64,000 nt of DNA from Bacteroides ndongoniae (GTDB lineage Bacteria; Bacteroidota; Bacteroidia; Bacteroidales; Bacteroidaceae). The notes beneath the pieces are model-generated. The model was not told the DNA's origin and ran no database searches. It worked only from the letters and a program-made list of their open reading frames with translations. The stretch lies in the NCBI RefSeq assembly GCF_900108345.1, contig NZ_FNVV01000014.1, positions 1,223,663 through 1,287,662 of the forward strand, read 5' to 3'. Positions 15,382 to 23,945 of this stretch are shown here, in pieces. The translations under genes were made by a program, and so were the position numbers. Every line of letters starts with the position of its first letter. The first letter of the stretch is position 1.

Positions 15382-16918
15382 TGCAATAAATTATAAAACT
15401 CGTCCTTTACGTCAAGAGGAAACGTTCTTATTAAGAGAATTCCTTTATGAAGCTATTTTCATCCCAAAAGGAATAGAAACTCCCTCAAAAGAGGTTATAA
15501 ATGCACCTGAATTAAAATTATATATTGAAAACTTTGGAACAAAAAAGGATGATTTTTGTTTGGTCGCTGATTGTGCAGGAAAAGTAATTGGTGCTGTATG
15601 GGTACGGATTATGAATGATTACGGACATATAGACAACCAAACTCCCTCCCTTTCCATTTCTTTATATAAAGAATACCGTAATAAAGGTATTGGAAGTCAT
15701 TTAATGAACGAAATGTTAGCATCCCTTAAAGATAAGGGATATAATCGTGTATCTCTTTCTGTACAAAAAGCCAACTATGCAGTTAATATGTATCTTAAGT
15801 TGGGATTCAAAATAATAAAAGAGACATTGGAGGAATTCTTAATGGTAAATGAATTGAATAAAAAAATGAGCAATTACCAACATTTTTTGTCAGGAGAATA
15901 TTGTAACTATCTGGATGCAGAAGTGTTAGTGATGATAAATAGAACAAAAGGTTATTTGTCCGTGTTAAATGACATAAAAACAGCGGAAAATGAAAAAAAA
16001 GAAATCCTTTCCAAAATGTTAGGAAACATTGGAAATCATTCAAGCGTAGGACAAAACTTTACTTGTCAATGTGGTAAGCATATTTTTATTGGTGAACAAA
16101 CTATTATTAATAAGAACTGTACGATGATGGATGAAAATCAGATTCATATTGGTGATAGAGTACTAGTTGCTCCAAACGTGCAGTTTTATACGGCTACTCA
16201 TCCAATTAATTTTGATGAGAGATTTGTGGAAAATTGGAATGAAGATTCGGGGGAACTATTTTTCAGAACCAAAGCTTTACCAATCACCGTAGAAGATAAT
16301 GCATGGATTGGCGGTGGTAGTATCATTCTTGCCGGAGTAACCATTGGAAAAGGTAGTGTAATTGGTGCAGGAAGTGTGGTTACAAAATCAATACCTGAGA
16401 ATTGTCTTGCTGCTGGAAATCCATGTAAAGTGATTAGATGGTTAAGCCCCCAATATAGGCTTCTCCCACTCGAAGAAAAGGACATTCCCGAAATGCAGGA
16501 ATTATTTCGCTCTACCGTGCTGAATGTTAATATCAGGCATTATACACAAGAAGAGGTAGAAGATTGGGCATCTTGTGGTGACAGTGTAGAGCATTTGAAA
16601 GAGCTTCTGTCACACAATCATTTTATAGGTGCTTTTGATGAGGCGGGCCGCATGGTTGGCTTTTCATCTATGAATAAAGACGGCTATCTGCATTCCATGT
16701 TCGTACACAAGGATTGGCAAGGCAAAGGTGTGGCCACACAACTTCTTTCTGAAGTTGAACGCATTGCCAAGCAATTGGAAGTTGCTGAAATAACATCCGA
16801 AGTAAGCCTGACAGCCAGACCGTTCTTTGAAAAGAAAGGATATGAAATAGTCAAAATACAGAAGTATAGGGCAAACAAACTGGAACTGACAAATTTTGTC
16901 ATGCGCAAATTATTATAA
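15374..16918 (+). CDS. Three-part acetyltransferase: GNAT - hexapeptide (LbH) - GNAT
   Basis: About 514 residues with three acetyl-CoA-dependent domains in one chain. Residues 1-160: a GNAT domain with the motif A stretch YKEYRNKGIGSHLMNEML and C-terminal YLKLGFKI. Residues 165-360: a maltose/galactoside O-acetyltransferase-like left-handed beta-helix (GEYCNYLDAEVL, TATHPINFDER, DNAWIGGGSIILAGVTIG, AAGNPCKVIRWL). Residues 365-514: a second GNAT domain (MFVHKDWQGKGVATQLLSEV, FFEKKGYEIV). The ATG at 15374 is preferred over one 33 bases upstream, which only adds residues overlapping the SRPBCC gene. GC content rises in the last third, which looks more Bacteroides-like than the first two domains and suggests the fusion joined sequences of different origin. 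It could modify an antibiotic or a sugar; unknown. Confidence 0.88.
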   Translation: MSNAINYKTRPLRQEETFLLREFLYEAIFIPKGIETPSKEVINAPELKLYIENFGTKKDDFCLVADCAGKVIGAVWVRIMNDYGHIDNQTPSLSISLYKEYRNKGIGSHLMNEMLASLKDKGYNRVSLSVQKANYAVNMYLKLGFKIIKETLEEFLMVNELNKKMSNYQHFLSGEYCNYLDAEVLVMINRTKGYLSVLNDIKTAENEKKEILSKMLGNIGNHSSVGQNFTCQCGKHIFIGEQTIINKNCTMMDENQIHIGDRVLVAPNVQFYTATHPINFDERFVENWNEDSGELFFRTKALPITVEDNAWIGGGSIILAGVTIGKGSVIGAGSVVTKSIPENCLAAGNPCKVIRWLSPQYRLLPLEEKDIPEMQELFRSTVLNVNIRHYTQEEVEDWASCGDSVEHLKELLSHNHFIGAFDEAGRMVGFSSMNKDGYLHSMFVHKDWQGKGVATQLLSEVERIAKQLEVAEITSEVSLTARPFFEKKGYEIVKIQKYRANKLELTNFVMRKLL

Positions 16919-16951
16919 CCACTAGAACATGATTCCTTAAATGAATATAAA

Positions 16952-16991
16952 AACACCCGACTTTACATTCTTGGGTGTAAAATCGGGTGTT
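16952..16991. terminator. Right-end hairpin with integrase arm repeats
   Basis: AACACCCGA (16952-16960) pairs with TCGGGTGTT (16983-16991), and inside it TTACA pairs with TGTAA. It lies after the acetyltransferase fusion and before the right att. TTGGGTGTA at 16971-16979 repeats the left-end arm-type 9-mer, so the site may serve both as terminator and as integrase binding site. Confidence 0.6.
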
Positions 16992-17024
16992 AACCTTGTA
17001 AGCCATTGATTTCCAATGTTTATT

Positions 17025-17037
17025 GCGGAGAGACAGG
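17025..17037. repeat. attR core, 13-bp direct repeat
   Basis: Identical to 1769-1781 and lying in the acceptor/T-arm end of tRNA-Ser. The tRNA is kept whole at this side, as usual for integration into a tRNA 3' end. Confidence 0.82.
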
Positions 17038-17110
17038 GATTCGAACCCCGGGTGCCTCGCAGCACAACGGTTTTCAAGACCGCCGCAATCGACCACTCTG
17101 CCACCTCTCC
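17026..17110 (-). tRNA. tRNA-Ser (anticodon TGA)
   Basis: The minus strand folds as a long-variable-arm tRNA: acceptor GGAGAGG pairs with TCTCTCC (last pair G-T), T-arm with GTTCGAAT, anticodon loop CTTGAAA with TGA at 17074-17076, and a class II variable arm. The discriminator G is at 17026; CCA is not encoded. Its 3' end is the att core of the mobilizable element. Confidence 0.96.
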
Positions 17111-17148
17111 AATACTGTTTTGTTGTTTGCTTCTCTCTTAAAGCGCTG

Positions 17149-17179
17149 CAAAGGTACGGATATTTTTTAAATCTGCAAA
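17149..17179 (-). promoter_or_regulatory. Promoter of tRNA-Ser
   Basis: On the minus strand, TTTG (17176-17179) and TACCTTTG (17149-17156) are separated by 19 bases, an exact fit to the Bacteroidota -33/-7 consensus, about 38 bases before the tRNA. Confidence 0.8.
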
Positions 17180-17238
17180 CTTTTTGGGCTTTTTTTCATG
17201 AATAAATCGTATTTTTGTCTCCAAATTAGGCTAAGCCA

Positions 17239-19770
17239 ATGATATACCCACAGAATTTTGAACAGAAAATAGGTTTCGACCAGATACGCCAGCTGCTGAA
17301 AGAGAAGTGTTTAAGCACGCTGGGAGAAGAGAGAGTCACAGACATGGAGTTTTCCGACCGTTTTAATGAGGTAAAGGAAAAACTGGACCAGGTCAGCGAA
17401 TTTGTCCGCATCCTCCAGGAAGAAGACAACTTTCCCGCACAATATTTTTTCGATGTACGGCCGTCGCTGAAACGTATTCGCGTAGAAGGCATGTACTTGG
17501 ACGAACAGGAATTGTTCGACCTGCGCCGCTCGTTGGAAACCATCCGGGACATCGTACGCTTTCTGCAAGTGAAGAACGAGGATGAAGAAGAAGCCTCCCC
17601 CTACCCTTGCCTAAGCAGACTGGCAGGTGACATCACCGTATTCCCACAGCTGATAGCGAAAATCAATGGAATTCTGTCGCCCTACGGTAAGATAAAGGAC
17701 AATGCCTCTACCGAACTGGCACGCATCCGGCGCGAACTGGCCAGCACCATGGGAAGCATCTCGCGGTCGCTGAACAGCATCTTGCGCAATGCGCAGTCGG
17801 AGGGCATCATTGATAAGGATGTCACGCCCACCATGCGCGACGGACGACTGGTAATTCCCGTTGTACCTGCTCTGAAACGAAAGATAAAAGGTATAGTACA
17901 CGACGAATCGGCCAGCGGAAAGACGGTATTCATCGAACCGGCCGAAGTAGTGGAAGCCAACAACCGCATCCGTGAACTGGAAGGCGAAGAACGGCGCGAA
18001 ATTATCCGCATACTGACGGAGTTCTCCAACCAGTTACGGCCTTCGATACCCGACGTACTACTGTCCTACGAGTTCCTGGCCGAGATCGACTTTATCCGTG
18101 CCAAAGCCTTGTTTGCCGAACAGACAGCAGCACTGAAGCCGGCACTCGAAAATAAACAGATCATAGACTGGACCATGGCTGTGCATCCGCTGTTGCAACT
18201 GTCGCTGGCCAAGCACGGCAAGAAAGTGGTGCCACTCGACATCGAACTGGACCAGCAACGGCGCATCCTCATCATCTCCGGCCCCAACGCAGGCGGAAAG
18301 TCGGTCTGCCTGAAGACAGTAGGTCTGCTGCAATACATGTTGCAGTGCGGACTGCTTATCCCGATGCACGAACGTAGCCATGCCGGTATCTTCAGTAGTA
18401 TATTCATCGACATCGGCGACGAACAGTCCATCGAGGACGACTTAAGTACCTACTCTTCGCATCTGACCAATATGAAAATCATGATGAAGAACTGCAACGA
18501 ACGCAGCCTCATCCTGATTGACGAGTTTGGCGGAGGAACCGAACCGCAGATAGGCGGTGCCATTGCCGAAGCCGTGCTGAAGCGTTTTAACCTGAAAAAG
18601 ACGTTCGGCGTCATCACCACCCACTACCAGAACCTGAAGCACTTTGCCGAAAACCATGAAGGAGTGGTGAACGGTGCCATGCTGTACGACCGCCATCTGA
18701 TGCAAGCCCTCTTCCAGTTGCAGATAGGCAACCCGGGCAGTTCGTTCGCGGTCGAGATAGCCCGAAAGATAGGTCTGCCGGAGGATGTCATTGCCGACGC
18801 CTCGGAGATAGTGGGCAGCGAGTACATCCAGAGCGACAAATACCTGCAAGACATTGTGCGCGACAAACGTTATTGGGAAACCAAGCGACAGAACATCCGC
18901 CAGCGCGAAAAGCAGATGGAAGAAACCATTGCCCGCTATCAGGCCGAGATGGAAGAGTTGCAGAAGTCGCGCAAGGAGATTCTGCGCAAAGCCAAGGAAG
19001 AAGCCGAACAACTGATGCAGGAAGCCAACGCCCGCATCGAGAACACCATACGTACCATCAAGGAGACGCAGGCCGAGAAAGAGAAAACCCGCCAGGCGCG
19101 GCAGGAACTGACCGACTTCAAGGAGTCGCTGGAAGCACTGGCCAACAAGGAGCAGGAAGAAAAGATTGCCCGCAAGATGGAAAAGCTGAAGGAGAAGCAG
19201 AACCGGAAAAAGGAAAAGAAGAACCGCGATGCCAACGCCGCCACCCTGTCGGCCGAAGAGCAGGCTGCACGCCAGGCACGTCTGGAAGCCGAACGTCTGG
19301 CAGCCATCGTACCGGGAGCAGCCGTCAGGATAAAAGGTCAGACCACCGTAGGCGAAGTGATGGAAGTGAATGGCAAGAATGCCACTGTGGCTTTTGGCAG
19401 CATCAAGACTACCGTACGCATAGACCGCCTGGAGCGGACCAACGCCCAGCCGCGTCAGGCCGACGTGTCGACCAAAAGCACCTTCATCAGTAGCCAGACT
19501 CAGGACAGTATGTACGAAAAGAAACTGCACTTCAAGCAAGACATCGACGTGCGCGGCATGAGGGGCGACGAAGCCTTGCAGGCCGTTACCTATTTCATCG
19601 ACGATGCCATACTGGTAGGTGTCTCGCGCGTACGTATCCTGCACGGCACGGGCACAGGCATCCTGCGCACCCTGATACGCCAGTACCTGCAAACCGTACC
19701 CGGTGTCCGCCACTTTCAGGACGAGCACGTACAGTTTGGCGGAGCCGGCATAACAGTAGTAGACCTGTAA
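17239..19770 (+). CDS. mutS2: Endonuclease MutS2
   Basis: 843 residues, close to the family's usual length. The N-terminal third is the helical MutS core (residues ~1-320), then the ATPase with Walker A ISGPNAGGKSVCLKT (near 347), signature region DIGDEQSIEDDLSTYSSH and Walker B LILIDEFGGGTEP. Residues ~510-690 form a long charged coiled coil, and the C-terminal Smr nuclease domain reads DVRGMRGDEAL and HGTGTGILR, ending GGAGITVVDL. MutS2 acts on branched DNA or collided ribosomes rather than in mismatch repair. A -7-like TATTTTTG lies at 17210-17217. It is divergent from tRNA-Ser and is the first host gene right of the element. Confidence 0.96.
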   Translation: MIYPQNFEQKIGFDQIRQLLKEKCLSTLGEERVTDMEFSDRFNEVKEKLDQVSEFVRILQEEDNFPAQYFFDVRPSLKRIRVEGMYLDEQELFDLRRSLETIRDIVRFLQVKNEDEEEASPYPCLSRLAGDITVFPQLIAKINGILSPYGKIKDNASTELARIRRELASTMGSISRSLNSILRNAQSEGIIDKDVTPTMRDGRLVIPVVPALKRKIKGIVHDESASGKTVFIEPAEVVEANNRIRELEGEERREIIRILTEFSNQLRPSIPDVLLSYEFLAEIDFIRAKALFAEQTAALKPALENKQIIDWTMAVHPLLQLSLAKHGKKVVPLDIELDQQRRILIISGPNAGGKSVCLKTVGLLQYMLQCGLLIPMHERSHAGIFSSIFIDIGDEQSIEDDLSTYSSHLTNMKIMMKNCNERSLILIDEFGGGTEPQIGGAIAEAVLKRFNLKKTFGVITTHYQNLKHFAENHEGVVNGAMLYDRHLMQALFQLQIGNPGSSFAVEIARKIGLPEDVIADASEIVGSEYIQSDKYLQDIVRDKRYWETKRQNIRQREKQMEETIARYQAEMEELQKSRKEILRKAKEEAEQLMQEANARIENTIRTIKETQAEKEKTRQARQELTDFKESLEALANKEQEEKIARKMEKLKEKQNRKKEKKNRDANAATLSAEEQAARQARLEAERLAAIVPGAAVRIKGQTTVGEVMEVNGKNATVAFGSIKTTVRIDRLERTNAQPRQADVSTKSTFISSQTQDSMYEKKLHFKQDIDVRGMRGDEALQAVTYFIDDAILVGVSRVRILHGTGTGILRTLIRQYLQTVPGVRHFQDEHVQFGGAGITVVDL

Positions 19771-19811
19771 TACATATATATATAGAACAAACGTAACCCT
19801 AACATATACTT

Positions 19812-21023
19812 ATGAAATCGATCAAAGAACTCTATCGCATCGGAACAGGCCCGTCGAGCAGTCACACCATGGGACCGCGCAAGGCCGCCGAAATCTTTCT
19901 GCAACGGCATCCCGAAGCCGCTGCGTTCAAGGTGACCCTGTACGGCAGCTTGGCCGCAACGGGTAAGGGACACATGACCAACGTGGCCATCACCGAAACT
20001 CTGCAACCGGCCGCACCGGTAGAAATTATCTGGGAACCGAAAGTATTCCTCCCCTTCCACCCCAACGGAATGAAGTTCGTATCGGTGGATGCTGAAGGCA
20101 AAGAGACCGACTCGTGGACGGTGTTCAGCGTAGGCGGAGGCGCACTGGCCGAAGAGAAAGACGGCAGTACATCGGTCAACACTCCCGACGTCTACGAAAT
20201 GAACCACCTGACCGAGATACTGCACTGGTGCGAACGTACCGGAAAAAGCTACTGGGAATACGTAAAAGAATGCGAGGAAAGCGACATCTGGGACTACCTG
20301 GCCGAGGTATGGACTACGATGAAAGATGCCATCCGCCGCGGACTGGACAACGAAGGCGTACTGCCCGGTCCGCTGAACCTGCGCCGCAAAGCCTCAACCT
20401 ACTTCATTCGAGCCAGCGGATATAAGGCATCTCTACAGTCGCGCGGACTGGTATTTGCCTATGCCCTTGCCGTAAGCGAAGAGAACGCTGCCGGAGGCAC
20501 CATCGTAACGGCTCCCACCTGCGGCTCGTGCGGTGTGGTACCCGCTGTGCTCTACCACTTGCAGAAGAGCCGCGAGTTCAGCGACATCCGCATCCTGCGC
20601 GCGTTGGCCACAGCCGGCCTCATCGGCAACATTGTGAAACAGAATGCCTCCATCTCGGGTGCCGAAGCCGGATGCCAGGCCGAAGTAGGAACCGCCTGCT
20701 CGATGGCATCGGCAGCCGCCAACCAACTGTTCGGAGGAAGCCCCGCCCAAATAGAGTATGCTGCCGAAATGGGACTGGAACACCACCTGGGCATGACGTG
20801 CGACCCCGTGTGCGGACTGGTTCAGATTCCTTGCATCGAGCGCAATGCCTATGCCGCCGCCCGTGCGTTGGACGCCAATCTCTACTCATCGTTCACCGAC
20901 GGTATGCACCGCGTTTCGTTCGACAAGGTAGTCGACGTAATGAAGCAAACGGGCAACGACCTGCCTTCACTCTACAAGGAAACCAGCGAAGGCGGACTGG
21001 CCAAGGATTACCGTCCGATGTAA
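19812..21023 (+). CDS. sdaA: L-serine ammonia-lyase, single-chain iron-sulfur type
   Basis: 403 residues; converts L-serine to pyruvate and ammonia using a [4Fe-4S] cluster. The beta domain starts with LYRIGTGPSSSHTMGPRKA, and the alpha domain holds the cluster cysteines in APTCGSCGVVPAVL, GTACSMASA and MTCDPVCGLVQIPCIERN. Both domains are fused in one chain as in E. coli SdaA, but at 403 residues it is somewhat shorter than the E. coli enzyme (about 454). It lies 41 bases after mutS2 on the same strand and could be co-transcribed with it. A phased repeat array and then a terminator follow. Confidence 0.95.
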   Translation: MKSIKELYRIGTGPSSSHTMGPRKAAEIFLQRHPEAAAFKVTLYGSLAATGKGHMTNVAITETLQPAAPVEIIWEPKVFLPFHPNGMKFVSVDAEGKETDSWTVFSVGGGALAEEKDGSTSVNTPDVYEMNHLTEILHWCERTGKSYWEYVKECEESDIWDYLAEVWTTMKDAIRRGLDNEGVLPGPLNLRRKASTYFIRASGYKASLQSRGLVFAYALAVSEENAAGGTIVTAPTCGSCGVVPAVLYHLQKSREFSDIRILRALATAGLIGNIVKQNASISGAEAGCQAEVGTACSMASAAANQLFGGSPAQIEYAAEMGLEHHLGMTCDPVCGLVQIPCIERNAYAAARALDANLYSSFTDGMHRVSFDKVVDVMKQTGNDLPSLYKETSEGGLAKDYRPM

Positions 21024-21117
21024 ACCCACGACAGACAGGTAGTTCGGCCCCTTCCCAACGGGAGTCCGCCTGCCAGAAATAAGACTTGTCGCCGACAACA
21101 ACCAGTGTACAACTTAC

Positions 21118-21300
21118 TGCATCCTGCTTGCAGCTTCACTGCAAACGGGGATGCAGTGACACTGCAAAGCCGTGTACAGTCGCACTGCAAACAAGGATGC
21201 AGTAACGCTGCAACCTGTGTGCAGTAACGCTGCAACCTGCGTGCAGTAACTGTGCAACCTGCATGCAGCGACAGTGCAACGTGTATGCAGTAACCGCAAC
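21118..21300. repeat. Degenerate 22-23-bp tandem repeat array (TGCA type)
   Basis: TGCA recurs at 21118, 21140, 21163, 21186, 21209, 21231, 21253 and 21275 with a decayed ninth at about 21295, spacing 22 or 23. Most units have a second TGCAG about 11 bases in, so the palindrome TGCA recurs roughly every helical turn. The best-conserved part of a unit reads TGCAACCTG...TGCAGTAACG. It lies between sdaA and its terminator and has no supported gene. Confidence 0.85.
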
Positions 21301-21349
21301 CCGTAAGCTTGGCGAAACAAAGGCTTGCCGACAGACAATATAACAAAAA

Positions 21350-21376
21350 GGGTGTGTCAAATCAAGAGACACACCC
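21350..21376. terminator. Bidirectional terminator between sdaA and PepSY-like gene
   Basis: GGGTGTGTC (21350-21358) pairs with GACACACCC (21368-21376), with AAAAA on the left. It can end both sdaA and the convergent PepSY-like gene. Confidence 0.8.
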
Positions 21377-21402
21377 TCACACATCGATGGCCGGTATTAC
21401 CA

Positions 21403-21840
21403 TCAGTCGTCAATATCGATCAGCTGACCTTTCTTGTTGAATTTCAGAGGAAGTCCGTTGCTCAATCCCACTTCCACTTCGCCGCGGTCGCGTTCAATCT
21501 TATTGCAGGTTACGCCCGGATACTGTGTTCCGATAAACGTCTTGGCATACGAAGGAACCAACGCTTCCGGCAAAACACCCCGTTTGCAGTCTACTTCTTC
21601 CCAACTGCCCTTACCGTCGAATTCTATCTTGGTACGGTCGGTCATCACTACTTCATAAGTCTTCGAAAACAGCTCGCTTTCCACCTTGATATACGAAACT
21701 TTTCTGTCGCCGAAATACTGTTTGATGAAAGTCTGGGCCGCAGCCGGAAGATCCTTCGGGTTCATGGTTATCACGTCACTGGCTACAGAGAATTGGATTG
21801 TCAGAAGAGCCATCACTAAGAATGCAAAAATCTTTTTCAT
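21403..21840 (-). CDS. Periplasmic PepSY-like domain protein
   Basis: 145 residues with a signal peptide (MKKIFAFLVMALLTIQFSVA, cleavage after about residue 20). Two PepSY-like halves follow, each with the beta-alpha pattern of this Bacteroidota family (LPAAAQTFIKQYFGDRKVSYIKVE and LPEALVPSYAKTFIGTQYPG in part; GVEVGLSNGLPLKFNKKG-like end). Such proteins are periplasmic and often sit beside two-component systems. Here it follows the histidine kinase gene by 116 bases on the same strand, so it may be a target or modulator of that sensor; function is not known. Confidence 0.82.
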   Translation of the reverse strand: MKKIFAFLVMALLTIQFSVASDVITMNPKDLPAAAQTFIKQYFGDRKVSYIKVESELFSKTYEVVMTDRTKIEFDGKGSWEEVDCKRGVLPEALVPSYAKTFIGTQYPGVTCNKIERDRGEVEVGLSNGLPLKFNKKGQLIDIDD

Positions 21841-21956
21841 ACGCTTTGTTTTTTAATGTAGGGTTAAATACTTGTTTTACTAATTTTGATACTGCAAAGA
21901 AAGTATACGATTTAGGAAAGAATTGGGAAAAACAGAACACTTTCTGTCCTTTTACA

Positions 21957-23231
21957 CTATTTAACCAACGAAAAGACATGCAAACCTTCTTCCCAACGAT
22001 ACGTCAGCCGAAGCGAACTGTTCGAAGCAATGGCCTGACTGATGGCAAGGCCCAATCCGTTCGACTCCTTCTTGCGATCCACGCTGTGGGCAAAGCGGCG
22101 GAATAAAGTATCGGCATTCAATGGGACTGTACCAGTGTTCTTTATTACAAGTGACGAAGGCGTCGTTTCGACCACCAGCCGACCACCGTCTACGTTGTGC
22201 AGCAGTGCGTTCTTCACCAGATTGCTCACCAGAATATGTGCCAGCGAGGCATTACAGCGAACGATAAAAGGACTCTCCCCTTTCACCCGCTCCAACACAA
22301 TCTGCTTATGCTCATAGATGTCCATCAGGTCGGGAAGTAACTCGTCCAGAAGGTCGTCTACCGACACGTCTTCCGTCTCGGCATACTGGCCGTTCTCGAT
22401 GCGCGACAGTAGCAGCAATGCCTTGTTCAACTTCACGGCACGCCCCAGTGTTGAGTAAATCGCGTCGAGTTCCTTCAGCTGTTCTTCGTTCATGCCTTCA
22501 CTTTCGGCCAGCAGTTCCAGCTTGCCGCGGGCAATGGCCAACGGAGTCTGCAGTTCGTGCGACGCATTTTCGATGAACTGTTTCTGTTCCTCGTAGGCCT
22601 TGTGGCTGCGCGAAGCCATGTCGAAAGCAGCATTGCCCAGTAGGCGGAACTCGCGTATGCCGGTCTCGTTCTCCAGCGGAGGAACCTCACCACCGGGTTG
22701 CAGGCGTTGCAACCAGTCCATCAGACGGTTCATCGGTTTGAATATTTTCTGCAGGATGAGGCGGGTACCAATCGTAGTGCAGCACAGGAAGAGGGCAAAC
22801 AACGCCAGCAGATACCACAGCATGGCATTGACCATGTCGTCGCGTTCGAGGGTCGAAATCATCAGTTCCAGTTCATAGAACTGTCCGTCGGGCATTCGGA
22901 AAGCAGTACGGTAGACGCGCACAGGTTCGTCCTCGTTCTCGCTTTCCACATAGACAAACGAATCGTAGAACATGTCGCGATAGTGCTCACCTTCCTTCAC
23001 CGAGATAGGACGAAAATAATAGAAAGACATCAGATTATCGCCCTCGGTCTGAAGAGTGGCAGGGTCGTACAGGGCATTGTTGATGATAATCTGGGCATAG
23101 TTCTCCAGGGTGTCGTCGGTCTCGTCCATCACCTCGTAAATAATGGTATAATAGAACAACACACCCCACACAGCCATCAGCCCCAGCAGCCAGAGCGACA
23201 GCTTGCGATAGGTATAGTGCAGCAGCTTCAT
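21957..23231 (-). CDS. Sensor histidine kinase
   Basis: 424 residues. Two membrane helices (near 13-34 and 137-160) flank a periplasmic sensor domain of about 100 residues with no named fold. After a HAMP-like linker comes the phosphoacceptor box FIENASHELQTPLAIARGKLELL (His near residue 227), then the ATP-binding domain with N-box SNLVKNALLHN and G-box ESNGLGLAISQ. It autophosphorylates and passes phosphate to the response regulator. The start overlaps the response-regulator stop by 4 bases, so the two are translationally coupled. The signal sensed is unknown. Confidence 0.94.
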   Translation of the reverse strand: MKLLHYTYRKLSLWLLGLMAVWGVLFYYTIIYEVMDETDDTLENYAQIIINNALYDPATLQTEGDNLMSFYYFRPISVKEGEHYRDMFYDSFVYVESENEDEPVRVYRTAFRMPDGQFYELELMISTLERDDMVNAMLWYLLALFALFLCCTTIGTRLILQKIFKPMNRLMDWLQRLQPGGEVPPLENETGIREFRLLGNAAFDMASRSHKAYEEQKQFIENASHELQTPLAIARGKLELLAESEGMNEEQLKELDAIYSTLGRAVKLNKALLLLSRIENGQYAETEDVSVDDLLDELLPDLMDIYEHKQIVLERVKGESPFIVRCNASLAHILVSNLVKNALLHNVDGGRLVVETTPSSLVIKNTGTVPLNADTLFRRFAHSVDRKKESNGLGLAISQAIASNSSLRLTYRWEEGLHVFSLVK

Positions 23232-23905
23232 ACTTCCGACAGTTTATATCCGAAGCCGTAAACAGCTTTCAGTTCCACCGTGGCGCCAGCCTGCTTCAGC
23301 TTCTTGCGCAGATTCTTCACCTGCGAATAGATAAAGTCCAGCGAGTCGGCCTGATCGATATTGTCACCCCACACCGATTCAGCCAGGCTCATCTTGTTGA
23401 TGACGCGGTTGGGATTGACCACGAAGTAGTAGAGCAAATCGAATTCTTTCCGGTTCAGTTGCAGGGCAACACCCTCAACCGTAGCCTGACGCTTGTCGGG
23501 ATAAAGCAACAGATTGCCTATCGACACACTGGTATCGCCATTGTTCTGCCGCCGGCGTATCAGCGACTTGATGCGTGCGTTCAGTTCGGCCAGATGGAAA
23601 GGTTTGGTCAGATAGTCGTCAGCTCCCAGCTCCAGCCCGTCTACTTTGTCGTCGAGCGAATCCTTGGCCGAGATAATAAGTACACTGTCGCTGCGGCGCA
23701 GGCGTTTCAGCTCGCGAAGCAGGTCAAGGCCGCTACCGCCGGGCAGCATAATGTCCAGCAGGATGCAGTCGTAGTCGTAATCATTGATTTTGTCGAGTGC
23801 CGAGTAGTAGTCGGCAGCAGTCTCTACGACAAACTTTTCTTTCAGGAGCGAGGCACGGATGGTTTCGCGCAAGTCCTGTTCGTCTTCAACAATCAGTATT
23901 TTCAT
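23228..23905 (-). CDS. OmpR/PhoB-family response regulator
   Basis: About 225 residues. The receiver domain (1-118) has the acidic pair in VEDEQD, the phosphoacceptor Asp in CILLDIMLPGGSG (near residue 52) and the Lys in LTKPF. The winged-helix domain (~130-225) has LNRKEFDLLYYFV and VKNLRKKLKQAG, ending in a GFGYKL wing. A GTG at 23911 is also in frame, but the ATG at 23905 begins with the family-typical MKILIVEDE. It lies 40 bases after the DUF4738 gene and overlaps the kinase gene by 4 bases. Confidence 0.95.
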   Translation of the reverse strand: MKILIVEDEQDLRETIRASLLKEKFVVETAADYYSALDKINDYDYDCILLDIMLPGGSGLDLLRELKRLRRSDSVLIISAKDSLDDKVDGLELGADDYLTKPFHLAELNARIKSLIRRRQNNGDTSVSIGNLLLYPDKRQATVEGVALQLNRKEFDLLYYFVVNPNRVINKMSLAESVWGDNIDQADSLDFIYSQVKNLRKKLKQAGATVELKAVYGFGYKLSEV

Positions 23906-23945
23906 GGCCACAAAGGAAATTCACAATTCTGGAATCTTTTAGGAA

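Larger units (their letters stand above)
1769..17037 (+). mobile_element. NBU2-like mobilizable element in tRNA-Ser
   Basis: A 15.3-kb element bounded by a 13-bp direct repeat (1769-1781 and 17025-17037); the right copy is the 3' end of tRNA-Ser(TGA). Gene order is integrase, disrupted DUF1016 nuclease with resistance block, orf2-like gene, DUF3853 HTH protein, RecA-like ATPase, primase, MobV relaxase, acetyltransferase cargo. This matches the int-orf2-orf2x-orf3-prm-mob order known for NBU elements, and NBU2 is known to use tRNA-Ser. No type IV secretion genes are present, so transfer would need a helper conjugative element. It carries macrolide resistance (mef, msr(D)). Both ends appear intact. 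Confidence 0.85.

Noticed and set aside
18442..19728. 428-residue open frame on the minus strand opposite mutS2
   Set aside because: It lies fully inside mutS2, has a Leu/Phe-rich composition typical of a shadow frame, and no domain or start signal; mutS2 has clear family motifs throughout.
21118..21300. CRISPR array
   Set aside because: Units follow each other without unique spacers, are 22-23 bp with drift, and no cas gene is nearby. The same holds for the other 22-bp arrays.
22698..23261. 187-residue open frame on the plus strand opposite the histidine kinase
   Set aside because: It overlaps the kinase gene, whose H-box and G-box are clear; Gln/His-rich shadow frame.
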